Positions 16,953-25,842 of a DNA stretch of 50,861 bases are shown piece after piece. The notes beneath the pieces are model-generated. The model ran no database searches and had not been told where the DNA came from. It worked only from the letters and a program-made list of their open reading frames with translations. Within the stretch, counting starts at the first letter, position 1, and every line of letters begins with the position of its first letter. The translations under genes were made by a program, and so were the position numbers. The DNA comes from Oscillospiraceae bacterium (lineage in GTDB: Bacteria; Bacillota; Clostridia; Saccharofermentanales; Saccharofermentanaceae), in the NCBI GenBank assembly GCA_902776845.1, contig CACYRM010000002.1, forward strand, positions 1-50,861. Reading direction: 5' to 3'.

Positions 16953-17963
16953 TCAGGGAAGAACCCTGTCGACGGGCGCGTATCCTGCGGTCTTCCTGAA
17001 CTTGACGTTGGATTCAAAGCTCTCGAGGCAGTCCGAAGGGTCGATGCGCTCAAAATTCAGCGTTGCCATTGCATCTCTCTTGATCTTCACGGAAGCTATA
17101 GTAACTTCCTCGTCATTGCCGGTGGCGGGATTCAGGACCTTGTCCACGGCATGTATGATGACCTGCTGAACGGGCAGGAGCGCAAATGTATCCCTTGCGA
17201 CCCTGAGCATCGTGCTCGATACATAGTCCTGAACGAGCTCATAGTAAGCGGTTTTGCTGAAAGCCTTCGTGACGATCTCGCCGTTTGCCTTCATGTCAGG
17301 ATATTCAGTCGGAATGATCTCATCGGACTTAACCTGGAATTCGATCTCCATAAGCTTCGGATCGTCTGTTCCGACTTCAAATCCGCTTCCGTATTCCAGA
17401 AGGTCATCAAAAGGATCCACCTGTTCTATAACCTTGAAATATGCATCAATATCGCCTGCCAGCACGCTCTGAGCGAAAGGCTGGAGTTCCTTTAACTGGC
17501 CCGATACCGCGCCGTTTGCAATTGCCTCCCAGTCGATATATCCGTCAGACTGCTTATGAACTGACTTGAGAGCATCGATGCCTGCGGCAAACTCCTCGAG
17601 TCTTGCCTTTGACTGTGCGATGAGCTCTTCGTTGACCTGCTTGGCTGCCGGAGCTGCTTTTGCTGACTTGGCGGCATCCTTTGTCTTGGCGGAGCCTTTG
17701 GAATCAGCTGCTTTGCCAGAGGTCTTCTTTCCCTTCTTGGAAGTGTCGTTGCCGGTAAGTCCTCCGACAAGATTCTTAACGTTATTGGTCTTCGTGTAAT
17801 AGATTCCAGTACCCGGAATGCCTACCGTGGTCCTTGCCTGTCCCTTCAGATTAACGGACTGTCTGAATCCGCTCTTGCCGAATGATACGCTCGGTCCTGA
17901 TTTGCTTAGATTGAGCTTCAGGCCCTTGCCCAAAGAGATAGATTTACGGAAATTAAGTCCCAT
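16953..17963 (-). CDS. DUF4236 domain protein
   Basis: A 336-residue protein whose first 60 residues match the DUF4236 pattern: FRKSISLGKGLKLNLSKSGP, SVSFG, then TTVGIPGTGIYY. A lysine- and alanine-rich low-complexity linker follows (about 75-110), and a C-terminal domain of about 220 residues that I do not recognise. No signal peptide. The ribosome site GGAGG is well placed. It stands alone between the EAL gene and the suf operon. The function of DUF4236 proteins is not established. Confidence 0.8.
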   Translation of the reverse strand: MGLNFRKSISLGKGLKLNLSKSGPSVSFGKSGFRQSVNLKGQARTTVGIPGTGIYYTKTNNVKNLVGGLTGNDTSKKGKKTSGKAADSKGSAKTKDAAKSAKAAPAAKQVNEELIAQSKARLEEFAAGIDALKSVHKQSDGYIDWEAIANGAVSGQLKELQPFAQSVLAGDIDAYFKVIEQVDPFDDLLEYGSGFEVGTDDPKLMEIEFQVKSDEIIPTEYPDMKANGEIVTKAFSKTAYYELVQDYVSSTMLRVARDTFALLPVQQVIIHAVDKVLNPATGNDEEVTIASVKIKRDAMATLNFERIDPSDCLESFESNVKFRKTAGYAPVDRVLP

Positions 17964-18147
17964 ATGCCGCGCCTCCGAGGAAAAATGTTAAAGTAATTTT
18001 ACCACAATTGCAGATTTATTTGTTTTATATAAAAGTGTCCTGGCATATTTCATTAAAGCTATGATCAAGGCAACTTTGCCGTCTTCAGATGGTCAGAAAG
18101 AAGCAGTAAAAGCGGCTGAGATCCCGGCCTGCAAGATCGAGAGCGAA

Positions 18148-18330
18148 AACCGTACTTTTTTGGAAAACAGTGCGCCGGCAACTCTGTCCGGAAGAGCCCG
18201 TACCAAAAAGGGGCGCAGAGTAACCGTACTGAAAATCGTACCTATATTTCTTGTAAAAAGGTACGCTGGCAAGCAAATTTTGGATTTTTGCGCTAAACCG
18301 TACTGTTTTTCGCAAAAAACAGGTACGATA
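18148..18330. repeat. Second palindromic word array, CCGTACT / GGTACG
   Basis: The 504-base gap between the DUF4236 gene and sufB holds repeated GTAC-centred words. ACCGTACT occurs three times with starts exactly 74 bases apart (CCGTACT at 18150, 18224 and 18298). CGTAC also occurs at 18199 and 18237, and the opposite orientation GGTACG at 18260 and 18322. Some pairs form hairpins: CGTACC (18237-18242) with GGTACG (18260-18265), and CGTACTGTTTTT with AAAAACAGGTACG around 18299-18327, which pairs almost end to end. A decayed copy follows 18151. Each word is flanked by A or T runs. Layout resembles the array at 6301-6508 but with another word and looser spacing. An ORF of 106 codons across it has no coding character. 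Confidence 0.65.
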
Positions 18331-18404
18331 TCCGGCACACCCGGCCGTATTACATTAACACTTCAATATTGGTCGTTATAATCACCTGCACCGACCCTCA
18401 AACA

Positions 18405-18440
18405 GAAAAACAGAGGATGCCGTCTTAAGACATCCCCTGT
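18405..18440 (-). terminator. Intrinsic terminator of the suf operon
   Basis: On the minus strand, ACAGGGGATG (18440-18431) and CATCCTCTGT (18419-18410) form a ten-base stem with one mismatch, followed by TTTTTCTGTTT. It lies 28 bases after the sufB stop codon and fits a rho-independent terminator well. Confidence 0.85.
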
Positions 18441-18467
18441 ATCTTTAAATTCTGTTTTGCAAAATAC

Positions 18468-19385
18468 TTACCTTAAGAAGCCCTCGATGATCTTCTGCTC
18501 GGCTTCCTGTTCGTTAAGGCCGAGCGTCATGAGCTTGGTGATCTGCTCACCTGCTATCTTTCCGATCGCGGCCTCGTGGATCAGTGAAGCGTCAACGCAT
18601 GTAGCCTTGAGCTTAGGCGTGGCGACTATGATGCCCTTGTCCATGATGATCGAATCACATTCGGCATGTCCCTTGCACTTGGCATTGCCTGAAATATCAA
18701 TGATAACATCCTGCTCTGATTCGCCCTTGGCGACACCGCGGCTTACGATGTCACAGACGGAATCCTCGCCGTTAAGATCCACCGTGATCTCGGCCTTGGC
18801 TGTCTGGTCATAGTTTGTGAGGATCTTGTCGTGCATTATGAGCGTCGCGCCCGCGCCGATCTCCGCCTTTGTGATCCTGTATGTGTCATTGATGCCGGCG
18901 ATCTGTGAGGTATCCATATCCATGGTGGAACCTTCATCAAGATATACGACCGTTGTGGGATTCATGAATCTCTTGCCGGTTCCTGTACCTTCGCCGTAAT
19001 GTTTCTCGATGTATTTAACTCTGGAATTCTTTCCGATGTGGAAAGTGTGGATACCGTCATGCTGGCTGTCGTGGCCGCCGCAGTTGCTGATGCCGCAGCC
19101 TGCGATAATGGTGACATCACAGTCTTCACCGACGAAGAAATCGTTATATACGCATTCCTTGTGTCCCGACATGCTGATGATTACCGGGATGTGGCAGGAC
19201 TCGTTTTTGGTGCCGTCCTTGAAATAAACGTTGATGCCGTCACCCGATTCACGTGATTCGATCTGGATATTGGCCGTGGAATTCCTGGCTTCGCTCTTTC
19301 CGTTGCTCCTGATGTTGAAAGCGCCTACGGGAAGGCTGTCCAGCTCGGCCACTTCTTTAAGCATTCTCTTCTCAAGATCATCCAT
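18468..19385 (-). CDS. sufB: SufB/SufD-family Fe-S assembly scaffold
   Basis: A 305-residue SufBD-family beta-helix protein, much shorter than E. coli SufB (about 495) or SufD (about 423). The C-terminal hallmark is present: CDSIIMDKG and ASLIHEAAIGKIAGEQITKLMTLGLNEQEA. Only sufC accompanies it; sufS, sufU and sufD are absent. This two-gene arrangement matches the minimal SUF-like (SMS, SmsC-SmsB) type described in archaea and anaerobic bacteria. It should act in the cytoplasm with the SufC ATPase to build clusters. The ATG at 19385 overlaps the sufC stop by eight bases and has AGAAGG upstream; a GTG three codons earlier is less likely. Confidence 0.88.
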   Translation of the reverse strand: MDDLEKRMLKEVAELDSLPVGAFNIRSNGKSEARNSTANIQIESRESGDGINVYFKDGTKNESCHIPVIISMSGHKECVYNDFFVGEDCDVTIIAGCGISNCGGHDSQHDGIHTFHIGKNSRVKYIEKHYGEGTGTGKRFMNPTTVVYLDEGSTMDMDTSQIAGINDTYRITKAEIGAGATLIMHDKILTNYDQTAKAEITVDLNGEDSVCDIVSRGVAKGESEQDVIIDISGNAKCKGHAECDSIIMDKGIIVATPKLKATCVDASLIHEAAIGKIAGEQITKLMTLGLNEQEAEQKIIEGFLR

Positions 19386-20106
19386 TGCAGACACCTTCTT
19401 TCTGTGAGTATGCGCAGCCGCATCCGTAGCGTCCCATGTTGAGCTCGCTCATGATCTTTGCCGACTCGTCGTATCTGTCAACGACACCTTCTTTGAGGTA
19501 GATGATCTTGTCAGCGATCTCGAGGATCCTCTCCTGGTGGCTGATGATCATTATATTGCCGTTGGTTACTTTTCTTAAGTTCTCGAAAACCCTGATAAGA
19601 CTCTGGAAGCTCCAGAGGTCGATCCCGGCCTCAGGCTCGTCGAAAAGACTGAGCTTGCCGCCTCTTGCGGCTGCCATCGCGATCTCGATACGCTTCATCT
19701 CACCGCCCGAAAGTGTGTCATTTATCTCTCTGTTGAGGTAATCCTTGGCGCAGAGACCGACCGCGGAAAGGTATTTGCAGTCCTTTGTGACATCAACGCC
19801 CTCGCCTGCCGCTATGCTCAAAAGGTCTTTTACCTTAAGTCCTTTAAATCTTACAGGCTGCTGGAAAGCAAAACTGATACCCATGTTTGCGCGTTCGTTA
19901 ACGGGAAGATCCGTAATATCCTGTCCGTCGAAAATGATCTTTCCGGATGTCGGCGTGATTATGCCCATGATGATCTTGAGCAATGTGGACTTGCCGCTTC
20001 CGTTCGGTCCCGTGATCGCGACAAACTTGTCATCGATCCTGAGGTTTATATCTTTAAGGATGTCTTTGTCATCGGCATGAAAGCTGATGTTCTGCAGTTC
20101 GAGCAT
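19378..20106 (-). CDS. sufC: SufC Fe-S assembly ATPase
   Basis: A 242-residue soluble ABC ATPase. Walker A is GPNGSGKST (33-41, Lys39), the signature is LSGGEMKRIEIAMAAARGG, Walker B is LSLFDEPEAGID, and the switch His is in IISHQER. There is no membrane partner nearby, and it overlaps the SufB-like gene, which identifies it as SufC rather than a transporter subunit. The C-terminus carries CGCAYSQKEGVC, a small Cys cluster I do not know from classical SufC and which may be lineage-specific. Confidence 0.92.
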   Translation of the reverse strand: MLELQNISFHADDKDILKDINLRIDDKFVAITGPNGSGKSTLLKIIMGIITPTSGKIIFDGQDITDLPVNERANMGISFAFQQPVRFKGLKVKDLLSIAAGEGVDVTKDCKYLSAVGLCAKDYLNREINDTLSGGEMKRIEIAMAAARGGKLSLFDEPEAGIDLWSFQSLIRVFENLRKVTNGNIMIISHQERILEIADKIIYLKEGVVDRYDESAKIMSELNMGRYGCGCAYSQKEGVCNG

Positions 20107-20179
20107 ATGACCTACCCCTTTCTCTTTTTAAAGCCAACTTACTTTAAATTGTTTGCGGACAATAATCAATAGTTATTTT

Positions 20180-20191
20180 CGACATATGTCG
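20180..20191. promoter_or_regulatory. 12-bp palindrome between sufC and glmS
   Basis: CGACATATGTCG is a perfect palindrome in the 205-base region between divergent sufC and glmS, 74 bases from the sufC start and about 120 from the glmS start. It looks like a dimeric regulator site. Which gene it serves and which protein binds it are unknown; an iron, redox or Rrf2-type regulator of suf is conceivable. Confidence 0.4.
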
Positions 20192-20311
20192 TAAACACTT
20201 TGTGAACGGCAATTATACCATTTGCGCATGATTACCATACCCGCAAAGTTTTTATACAGGCTGATTCATTTGTGATAAAATACCCTAATTAAATAGAGGA
20301 GACCATCTTTT

Positions 20312-22162
20312 ATGTGCGGAATAGTCGGATACACAGGAAAGAAAAAGGCAGCGCCTATACTTCTGGACGGTCTTGCCAAACTCGAGTACAGAGGCTATGA
20401 CTCTGCTGGACTCTCGGTAAGAGACGGAGAGAAAAATCCGGTAGTCGTAAAAGCAAAGGGCAGGCTTAAGGTCCTCGCCGAGAAAACAGACGGCGGCGCA
20501 GCCCTCAAAGGCACATGCGGAATCGGTCACACGAGATGGGCAACCCACGGCGAGCCTACCGAGAATAATGCCCATCCCCATATCGTTGATGACTATAACG
20601 TTGTCGGCGTTCATAACGGCATCATCGAGAACTACCAGGAACTCCGCGACAAGATGATCCGCAAGGGATACAAGTTCTATTCCGAGACAGATACAGAAGT
20701 CGCAATCAAGACTATCGATTACTACTATAAAAAATATACCCACGATCCCATCGAGGCGCTCGCCAAGACAATGGTGCGTGTAAGAGGTTCTTACGCCCTT
20801 GCCGTAATGTTCAAGGATCATCCCGGCAAGATCTTCGTTGCCCGCAAGGATTCCCCGATGATAATAGGTCACGATAAGGATGCCTCATATCTGGCTTCCG
20901 ACGTTCCCGCGATCTTAAAGTACACAAGGACCGTCTATTATATTGACGATCTTGAGATGGCATGCCTCGAAGCCGGAAATGTCACCTTCTATAACCTGGA
21001 CGGCGACGTTATCGAGAAGACCCCCACGGAGATCGACTGGGATGCCGAGTCTGCCGAGAAGGGCGGATTCGAGCACTTCATGATGAAGGAGATCCATGAG
21101 CAGCCCAAGGCAGTATCCGATACATTGAATTCTGTCATGGTACCTGACGGCGATTCATACAGGATCGACCTTTCTTCCACAAATCTTACCGATGAGGATA
21201 TTAAGAGCTTTGAGCAGATCTATGTCGTAGCATGCGGTTCCGCCTATCATGTAGGCTGCGCCACACAATACATTATGGAGACTCTCGCCAATATTCCCGT
21301 CAGGTGCGAGCTTGCGTCCGAATTCAGATACAGGACCATGCCTCTTAACAAAAACGCTCTCTGCGTGATCATCAGCCAGTCCGGCGAGACCGCAGATTCG
21401 CTCGCAGCCCTTAGAGACGCAAAGTCCAAAGGGCTCAAGACTCTCGCGATCGTTAATGTCATCGGTTCATCCATCGCACGTGAAGCTGACTATGTGCTCA
21501 ACACCCTTGCAGGTCCCGAGATCTCGGTAGCCACGACCAAGGCTTATTCCGCACAGCTCGCTGTCAGCTATGTTCTTGCGATCAAGTTCGCTCTCACAAA
21601 AGGCGTTATCACCGAGGAGACAGCCCGTGAACTTTCTTCGGAAGTCATGTCGATCCCCGCGAAGATCAACAAGGTCCTTGAAGACAAGGAACGTCTCCAG
21701 TGGTTCGCCGCCAAGCTCGCGGCCCAGAAGGATATCTTCTTTATCGGACGCGGCATCGATTACGCGATCTGTCTTGAAGGCAGCCTCAAGATGAAGGAGA
21801 TCTCCTATATCCACAGCGAGGCTTATGCGGCAGGCGAGCTCAAGCACGGCACGATAAGCCTTATCGAAGAAGGAACCTTCGTTATCGGCGTCCTTACCCA
21901 GAGCGGTCTTTACGAGAAGACATTGAGCAATCTGGTCGAGACAAAGACCCGCGGCGCATATCTTATGGCCCTCACATCCTTCGGCAACTACGCTATCGAG
22001 GATTCGGCAGACTTCGTGGTCTATGTCCCGAAGATAAATGAGCTCTTCGCCGCATCTCTTGCCGTCGTTCCCCTTCAGCTCCTGGGTTACTATGTATCCT
22101 GCGCAAGGGGTCTCGATGTCGACAAGCCCCGTAACCTCGCGAAAAGCGTTACCGTCGAATAA
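20312..22162 (+). CDS. glmS: Glutamine--fructose-6-phosphate aminotransferase
   Basis: A 616-residue enzyme making glucosamine-6-phosphate, the first step toward UDP-GlcNAc. The N-terminal glutaminase domain starts MCGIVGYTGKK with nucleophile Cys2 and contains GHTRWATHGEP and HNGIIENY. Two SIS sugar isomerase domains follow (CGSAYHVGCATQY, SQSGETADSLAAL, and GRGIDYAICLEGSLKMKEISYIHSEAY). The C-terminus ends DVDKPRNLAKSVTVE as expected. Start is fixed by GAGGAG. I saw no glmS ribozyme in the upstream gap. Confidence 0.97.
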   Translation: MCGIVGYTGKKKAAPILLDGLAKLEYRGYDSAGLSVRDGEKNPVVVKAKGRLKVLAEKTDGGAALKGTCGIGHTRWATHGEPTENNAHPHIVDDYNVVGVHNGIIENYQELRDKMIRKGYKFYSETDTEVAIKTIDYYYKKYTHDPIEALAKTMVRVRGSYALAVMFKDHPGKIFVARKDSPMIIGHDKDASYLASDVPAILKYTRTVYYIDDLEMACLEAGNVTFYNLDGDVIEKTPTEIDWDAESAEKGGFEHFMMKEIHEQPKAVSDTLNSVMVPDGDSYRIDLSSTNLTDEDIKSFEQIYVVACGSAYHVGCATQYIMETLANIPVRCELASEFRYRTMPLNKNALCVIISQSGETADSLAALRDAKSKGLKTLAIVNVIGSSIAREADYVLNTLAGPEISVATTKAYSAQLAVSYVLAIKFALTKGVITEETARELSSEVMSIPAKINKVLEDKERLQWFAAKLAAQKDIFFIGRGIDYAICLEGSLKMKEISYIHSEAYAAGELKHGTISLIEEGTFVIGVLTQSGLYEKTLSNLVETKTRGAYLMALTSFGNYAIEDSADFVVYVPKINELFAASLAVVPLQLLGYYVSCARGLDVDKPRNLAKSVTVE

Positions 22163-22191
22163 CTGTCCCATTAACGGTCTTGTCAAGGTCT

Positions 22192-22225
22192 TTTATACGA
22201 TGCCGCACGCGTCTATAATATAGGC
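22192..22225 (+). promoter_or_regulatory. Promoter with almost no leader for the Sel1-repeat gene
   Basis: TTTATA (22192-22197) and TATAAT (22214-22219) are 16 bases apart. The -10 ends six bases before the ATG at 22226, so transcription would start at or next to the start codon. No ribosome site lies between, which suggests a leaderless message. Confidence 0.5.
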
Positions 22226-23878
22226 ATGAGTAAACGCAAACCATACATCTTTATGACACAGGACAAGCTGATAGACCTCTGCAGGTATGATATCGGCTGG
22301 ATCGAGACAGTCGGCGGCAAGGATCTTGACGCCTATCCCGAGAACGGGTTTGATGTTCAGTGTGAGACCGAATATCCGATGCTCCTGCCGGATCTGAAGA
22401 CTGCCCTTTCCCATTTCGAAGAGGATAAGACTTCTTTCGAGGACTTCGCTTTTGACTGGTGGTATCCGATCACCACATATTTTTATGAGGATCTCTGTCT
22501 TGATGAGCTTTTGGGACCCGATCCCGACAAGATATGCGAATACCCTCTGCCTCCTCTTCCCGAGAATGACGAAGAGATGATCATGACCATCCTCATAAGG
22601 ATCTCCAGGATCACGGATACAGTCAGCGAGAACAGCAGTTTTCCCGCAGGCACAGCCTCCGACATCCTGAACATTCCGGATCTTATAGCACTCATTGACA
22701 ATTACGAGGAGAATAAAGAGCTTCCCCCTGAAGAGAGAACTTATACCAAGGACCAGATGCTCGTTTTCCTCAATCACTGGGACAACGACCTTCTCCTGTC
22801 AGACGCGCCTGAAGATGTCATCTCGCACTTCGTTGAGTTTACTGACACATTGTGCGAACAGCATGTTTTCGAGGCCCTCAAGATAAAGGCATTTGCCTGC
22901 AACGGAGGCAATTCCGCATTCAAATGTGATTATAAGGAAGCCGTCAGGGTCCTTAACATCCTTCTCAAGGAATTCGGCTTCGGCTATGCTGCCAATACTT
23001 TGGGATTTATCTATTACGACGGCAAACTTACGGGCAAGCCTGATTATGACATAGCATTCTCTTATTTCGCGATTGCTTCCAATTACAACGTTACGGAAGC
23101 GAAGCTTAAGTTTGCCGATATGCTCCTGCTCGGCGATGCCGGCAATCCGGACCCCATACTTGCCTATAACATTTACCTTCAGGTCTATCACGACGCGAGG
23201 ATCAGATTTGAGAACGGCGAATACGGCACTCACCTTCCGGAGAGCGCGATAAGGATCGCAAGGGCTTTGAAGCTCTTCCCCGACCAGAAGGTCAAAAGGC
23301 TTAAGCTCCTTCTTGAAGCGACTTATTCCGCATTTGTCCGCCATCAGACAAACAGACTTTATTCGGATCTTGAGTTCTCGAAGGAAGTCCAGACCGAGAT
23401 CGACAAAGCCATCAATGAATTTAACAGGAACGATCCCGTAAAGATCAATTCCGGATGGCAGCAATTGGGGCTTGATGACGTCTCTGATGCCTTTGACGAT
23501 TTTACAGGTCCCCCTTACCCTGCTTTTTACACCGTCAATGTTAAAAAGCTCAAGAGCAGCAGATACAAATTCTCAATAAGACGTCACTCCATATTCCCGG
23601 GAGCCGACGCGCCTTTGTCTCTTTCAGTCCAGCCGTGGCTGCTCCGCGCGGGCCTTTGCGACAGGATCGATTTCTCGGTTCCCGGAGACTGTGGCAATGA
23701 AGCGTTGGATTATCTGGCAAGGACAGGCGAAGCCGGCACTTTCGACAAGCTTATAGTCAGGAATGATTATGAGAAAAAGCGCTCCACCTTCTCTTTTATC
23801 AGGAACGGCAGCGTTGTCCTCGGGTTCACCGCGGAGAAGATCTTCTTTAACAAGCCTTCGGGAAAGACTATCAGCTGA
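22226..23878 (+). CDS. Sel1-like/TPR repeat protein of unknown function
   Basis: A 550-residue cytoplasmic protein without signal peptide. The middle part (about 230-330) has Sel1-like helical repeats: AANTLGFIYYDGKLTGKPDY, AFSYFAIASNYNVTEAKLKFA and DPILAYNIYLQVYHDA. The N-terminal part is acidic and rich in aromatic residues (FAFDWWYPITTYFYEDLCLDELLG), and the C-terminal 130 residues look like a separate beta-rich domain. Sel1 repeats usually mediate protein contacts. I do not recognise the whole protein. It stands alone between glmS and a lipoprotein gene. Confidence 0.75.
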   Translation: MSKRKPYIFMTQDKLIDLCRYDIGWIETVGGKDLDAYPENGFDVQCETEYPMLLPDLKTALSHFEEDKTSFEDFAFDWWYPITTYFYEDLCLDELLGPDPDKICEYPLPPLPENDEEMIMTILIRISRITDTVSENSSFPAGTASDILNIPDLIALIDNYEENKELPPEERTYTKDQMLVFLNHWDNDLLLSDAPEDVISHFVEFTDTLCEQHVFEALKIKAFACNGGNSAFKCDYKEAVRVLNILLKEFGFGYAANTLGFIYYDGKLTGKPDYDIAFSYFAIASNYNVTEAKLKFADMLLLGDAGNPDPILAYNIYLQVYHDARIRFENGEYGTHLPESAIRIARALKLFPDQKVKRLKLLLEATYSAFVRHQTNRLYSDLEFSKEVQTEIDKAINEFNRNDPVKINSGWQQLGLDDVSDAFDDFTGPPYPAFYTVNVKKLKSSRYKFSIRRHSIFPGADAPLSLSVQPWLLRAGLCDRIDFSVPGDCGNEALDYLARTGEAGTFDKLIVRNDYEKKRSTFSFIRNGSVVLGFTAEKIFFNKPSGKTIS

Positions 23879-23938
23879 TAAATACTGGAATATCTCCGGC
23901 AATGGTATATAATTGCACATGTTTGGGGAAACAAAGGA

Positions 23939-24754
23939 ATGTGCAATAGTTTTAACAAATCAGTATTTCCGCTGATCGGTTCTTTGACCGCGCTGATAAT
24001 CGTATCAGGCATGCTTTTATGTGCCTGTGATACTGCTGCCGGTACTTCCTCACAGGAGACAGGCGCGCAGACGGCTGAAACAATGCCCGTAACCGCAGCA
24101 TCCGAAGAAACGGTAATCAGTACGGAGTCGTCCATGACTGAAGAAACATCAGCCACGACGAAAGCTGTCAATGTTACAGAAATTGAAGAGAGCGAGGCGG
24201 AAACCTCAGAAGCGCCGGCTGAGGTCTCCGAGACTGAGATCGGCTATGGTCCCTACGGCTTCCAGAGAGGGAACGTCAGATTCCATTCGCAGAACGACAT
24301 ATCCATGATGATCGGCGCTGAAGATCCGACTATCTACGACTACGGTGCAAGGGATCAGTTTTGCAACTGGATAGATATCTTTTATGTGGAAGAGTCTTTT
24401 GACATGACCGCATTCGATTACTCATACCGTTTCTTAAGCTTTTATAATGACGATACTTCGCTTACTTTCTCGGAATTCAGGGATATAGGAAAATGGCAGA
24501 CGCCGAAAGGATCCGAACTGCAGCTCTGTCTGGCGGGAATAACCATTATCTCCGACAATCTTGAGATAAAAATCCTGCCCAAGACCCCGAGCGAACCCGG
24601 AAGATATAATGTCTCTGTCAACGGAAGAGGATACTATGTGTCCGAGGAACAGCTCCAGATGGCGGATTTTGTATTAAGTTACCTTGCCGAAAACCCCGGG
24701 ACAGATCCTTTGGAAGGTCTCGTAAGCGGAGTGGATCACACTTATTATTTCTGA
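23939..24754 (+). CDS. Secreted lipoprotein of unknown function
   Basis: A 271-residue lipoprotein. The N-terminus has a hydrophobic stretch ending in MLLCAC, with Cys30 the probable lipid-modified residue. A Thr/Ser/Glu/Ala-rich linker (about 35-105) spans the wall, followed by a globular domain of about 165 residues starting at GYGPYGFQRGNVRFHSQND that I do not recognise. An extended -10 (TGGTATATAAT) lies about 30 bases upstream. The 3' end overlaps the convergent glycosyltransferase gene by ten bases, so there is no terminator between them. Confidence 0.75.
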   Translation: MCNSFNKSVFPLIGSLTALIIVSGMLLCACDTAAGTSSQETGAQTAETMPVTAASEETVISTESSMTEETSATTKAVNVTEIEESEAETSEAPAEVSETEIGYGPYGFQRGNVRFHSQNDISMMIGAEDPTIYDYGARDQFCNWIDIFYVEESFDMTAFDYSYRFLSFYNDDTSLTFSEFRDIGKWQTPKGSELQLCLAGITIISDNLEIKILPKTPSEPGRYNVSVNGRGYYVSEEQLQMADFVLSYLAENPGTDPLEGLVSGVDHTYYF

Positions 24755-25842
24755 AGACCGGAAGCGTTATTCTCTTCCAGGAGCTTCTGATACGAAGCAA
24801 TTGTTTCCTTCATGATAACGTTCCACGAATAGTTGTCAGCAACAAAAGCTGACGCTTTAACGGATTTGTCCCCCAGAGTATCCTTTTCTTCTATTACGCG
24901 CCTGATACTCTCAGCGACGCTGTCAGCATCGTTTTCAGCCATCCAGCCACAGCCGTTGTCCCTGATCTTTTCGCCGAGATTTGTGCCCCTGCTGACAAGA
25001 CACGGCAGACCGTAGCTCAATGCTTCGAGGATACCTCCGGGCATTCCCTCGTGACGTGATGTCTGAACGAAAATATCGCTTTCCAGAAGCTTATTCACTT
25101 TGTCCTCACCCACGATCTCGTGATGAAGAGTCACGACCTCACCCACCCCGAGAGATGATATGAGTTCCTCCATATGAGCATACCTTCCGGCATAATCCGG
25201 ACCGTAGATATCGAGTGTAACACTGTTACTCTTCAATAAATCCAGGCATTTGCGGACTGCTTCGAGAAGGATGTCCAGTCCCTTTACATGAGCATCAAGA
25301 CGTCCGATATAGAGCATTTTGAGTCCGGTCCCACTGAATTCAGTCTTCCTTTTCTGAGGCATAGCGACGCCGTTCGTGGCAATGAATTTCTTCTTACCGA
25401 AATCCGTCGCGTCGTATTCTTCCTTTGACAGGCACTGAAGCGCCAGAGCCTTATCGGTAAATCTGTTGAACAGCAGAAGGTTGGCCGCGGCCTTCTTGAG
25501 ACGCTTTTCCTTCTGGGCTTCTTTTCTGAGTTCCCCGTGAGGAATGATTATGTATGGGATACCTTTCTTTTCGAGCTGTTTCCCCACACCGAGATGCTCC
25601 TTGCGGTAACATTCCTGGAAAACGACAAGATCCGGCCTGTTGAACGGCTCAGGCATCTTATCGATATCGAAATTGTCCATATGAGGGATCTGATATACGG
25701 GAGCATCCGTCTTACTGTCTTTCGAGTTATAAAGAGCAACCTGATGGCCGAGCTTTTCCTGCTCCAGTAAATACTGCGGCATGACTACGCATACACCGCT
25801 GAAAGGATCGAAATTGATTGAGGCTATGTGAAGTATGATCAT
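24745..25842 (-). CDS. Family 4 glycosyltransferase
   Basis: A 365-residue GT-B enzyme, last gene of the glycan operon. The N-terminal half has HIASINFDPFSGVCVVMPQYL, and the donor-binding half has LYIGRLDAHVKGLDILLEA and the GT4 signature SRHEGMPGGILEALSYGLPC. It transfers a sugar from an activated donor, probably retaining, at the inner membrane face. I start it at the ATG at 25842, which overlaps the stop of the upstream GT2 gene by four bases (ATGA); a 99-residue upstream extension in frame is an artefact. Sugar specificity unknown. Confidence 0.9.
   Translation of the reverse strand: MIILHIASINFDPFSGVCVVMPQYLLEQEKLGHQVALYNSKDSKTDAPVYQIPHMDNFDIDKMPEPFNRPDLVVFQECYRKEHLGVGKQLEKKGIPYIIIPHGELRKEAQKEKRLKKAAANLLLFNRFTDKALALQCLSKEEYDATDFGKKKFIATNGVAMPQKRKTEFSGTGLKMLYIGRLDAHVKGLDILLEAVRKCLDLLKSNSVTLDIYGPDYAGRYAHMEELISSLGVGEVVTLHHEIVGEDKVNKLLESDIFVQTSRHEGMPGGILEALSYGLPCLVSRGTNLGEKIRDNGCGWMAENDADSVAESIRRVIEEKDTLGDKSVKASAFVADNYSWNVIMKETIASYQKLLEENNASGLQK

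Noticed and set aside
18061..18381. 106-codon plus-strand reading frame, and minus-strand frames in the same gap
   Set aside because: They cross the palindromic array, have no ribosome site and no coding character.
20107..20311. Possible glmS ribozyme upstream of glmS
   Set aside because: The 205-base gap also holds the divergent sufC promoter, and I see none of the conserved glmS ribozyme core; a plain GAGGAG site precedes the ATG.
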